A stretch of 6,322 nucleotides of DNA from Firmicutes bacterium UBA5499. Lineage in GTDB: Bacteria > Bacillota > DTU084. Below are positions 5,566-6,322 of this stretch, one piece after another. The DNA is taken from positions 1-6,322 of the forward strand of contig DIPB01000164.1 of assembly GCA_002426275.1 (NCBI GenBank), read 5' to 3'. The position numbers and the translations under genes were made by a program. Below the pieces are notes generated by a model, which was not told the origin of the DNA, made no database searches, and worked only from the letters and a program-made list of their open reading frames with translations. Numbering within the stretch: position 1 is the stretch's first letter; every line of letters starts with the position of its first letter.

Positions 5566-5589
5566 GATAATACTTTTCCACTGCTGACA

Positions 5590-5595
5590 TATAAT
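5590..5595 (+). promoter_or_regulatory. Candidate -10 element for rlmN
   Basis: A perfect TATAAT stands in the 60-bp gap before rlmN. It would place a transcript start near 5602, about ten bases before the ribosome site. No good -35 hexamer lies 16-18 bases upstream (ATAATA at 17) and the extended -10 TG is absent. No terminator separates rlmN from the upstream genes, so read-through from the operon is equally possible. Confidence 0.35.
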
Positions 5596-5610
5596 ACAAG
5601 CAAAGAGTTC

Positions 5611-5617
5611 AAGGAGG
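5611..5617 (+). promoter_or_regulatory. Ribosome binding site that points to a CTG start for rlmN
   Basis: AAGGAGG lies eight bases before CTG 5626 but 23 bases before ATG 5641, the first standard start in the frame. No ATG, GTG or TTG lies at a normal distance in the rlmN frame, so this site decides the start. Confidence 0.65.
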
Positions 5618-5625
5618 ACGGGAAA

Positions 5626-6322
5626 CTGGATCTGAAAAGCATGCTGCCGGAAGAACTGGAAGAGTGGCTGACAAGTTTGGGCTATCCCAAATACAGGGCC
5701 AGACAGGTTTTCGGCTGGATCAATAAACAAGGCGCCGGCAGCGTCCGGCAGATGACGAATCTTCCAGCAACGCTCAGAGAGCTGCTCCAGAAGGATTTCC
5801 GGACGGGGACAGTGGAAGCTGAGCAATGTTCTAAGGACGGCTCACGGAAGCTCTTAATCCGCTTTGACGATGGGCAAAGGGTGGAGACTGTGCTTTTGCC
5901 GCAAGGGACGCGCTTTACAATCTGTCTTTCCTCCCAAGCCGGCTGCGGCATGGGCTGCGCTTTTTGCGCTACCGGCAGAGAAGGCCTTTCCAGACAGCTT
6001 TCGGCAGGCGAGATCACAGAACAGGTTAGGCTTGCCGAGCTGAAATTCGACAAGCCTGCTTCTAACGTCGTTTTCATGGGAATGGGAGAGCCGCTCGCCA
6101 ATTATGAAAATACTGTTCGGGCCATTAAACTTTTGAATCATCCTTGGGGCAGAAACATCGGCATCAGGCATCTTACTATCTCCACCTGCGGTCTGGTCCC
6201 GCAAATCCAGAAATTGAGCGAGCTTGATTGGCAAATCGTGCTGGCCGTATCCCTGCATGCCGCCACAGACCAACTGCGCGGGAAGTTAATGCCCATCAAT
6301 AGTAAGTATCCTCTGAGCAAGC
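5626..6322 (+). CDS. rlmN: Dual-specificity 23S rRNA/tRNA adenine-C2 methyltransferase RlmN, 3' end cut by window
   Basis: RlmN is a cytoplasmic radical-SAM enzyme that methylates C2 of A2503 in 23S rRNA and A37 in some tRNAs. Counting from CTG 5626, 232 residues are present of a usual 340-370. The N-terminal domain has DLKSMLPEELEEWLTSLG and YPKYRARQVFGWI (20-32), as in the family. E87 in VETVLLP is in the conserved place of the family. The cluster motif CxxxCxxC is C107, C111 and C114 (CGMGCAFCATG). VVFMGMGEPLANYENT (148-163) and STCG (186-189) are typical, and VSLHA (208-212) is present. The right edge removes the rest, including the expected second catalytic cysteine. If ATG 5641 were the start, the first five residues (MDLKS) would be lost. 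The close RlmN match makes the identity firm; the start is less sure. Confidence 0.95.
   Translation, partial: MDLKSMLPEELEEWLTSLGYPKYRARQVFGWINKQGAGSVRQMTNLPATLRELLQKDFRTGTVEAEQCSKDGSRKLLIRFDDGQRVETVLLPQGTRFTICLSSQAGCGMGCAFCATGREGLSRQLSAGEITEQVRLAELKFDKPASNVVFMGMGEPLANYENTVRAIKLLNHPWGRNIGIRHLTISTCGLVPQIQKLSELDWQIVLAVSLHAATDQLRGKLMPINSKYPLSK

Noticed and set aside
5682..6273. Overlapping minus-strand open frames opposite rlmN
   Set aside because: They are shadows of rlmN, whose radical-SAM motif and family text are unmistakable on the plus strand.

Overview
The window reads like a stretch of chromosome from a diderm (outer-membrane-bearing) bacterium whose translation signals look like those of Firmicutes. 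Shine-Dalgarno sequences are strong (GAGGTGA, GAGGAGG, AAGGAGG), start codons are varied (GTG, TTG, ATG and probably CTG), and base composition is near balanced. An ExbB/ExbD/TonB-like set implies an outer membrane. A neighbouring SLH-like, coiled-coil protein recalls the outer-membrane tethers of Negativicutes and similar diderm Firmicutes. That lineage is an inference from gene content; no marker gene proves it.

Layout. Bases 1-53 are the 3' part of tRNA-Pro(CGG), whose 5' half lies outside the window. Bases 54-777 hold no intact gene. They contain three hairpins (one with a T-tract, a likely terminator), a 20-nt near-perfect direct repeat, an 11-bp perfect inverted repeat about 400 bp apart that encloses a GC-rich possible gene relic, and an untranslated leader in front of the first real gene. 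From 778 to 5565 five same-strand genes are tightly packed, two pairs overlapping and the largest gap about 43 bp: exbB-like, exbD-like, a tonB-like gene with a glycine-rich linker, a large exported multi-domain beta protein ending in a cohesin-like domain, and an exported coiled-coil protein with an SLH-like N-terminus and a C-terminal membrane anchor. From 5626 to the right edge is the first two thirds of rlmN (radical-SAM 23S rRNA/tRNA adenine-C2 methyltransferase), a housekeeping gene probably unrelated in function and possibly served by its own promoter.

How the genes may work together. ExbB and ExbD would form the proton-driven inner-membrane motor. The TonB-like protein has the Ser-xxx-His transmembrane motif and a TonB-type C-terminal fold, and would carry force across the periplasm. 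No TonB-dependent receptor lies in the window. Instead the motor genes are joined, apparently in one operon, to two exported proteins: a cohesin-like protein that could bind a partner, and a coiled-coil protein that could link peptidoglycan or secondary wall polymer to the inner membrane. The combination is the most interesting content here. Its function cannot be read from the sequence.
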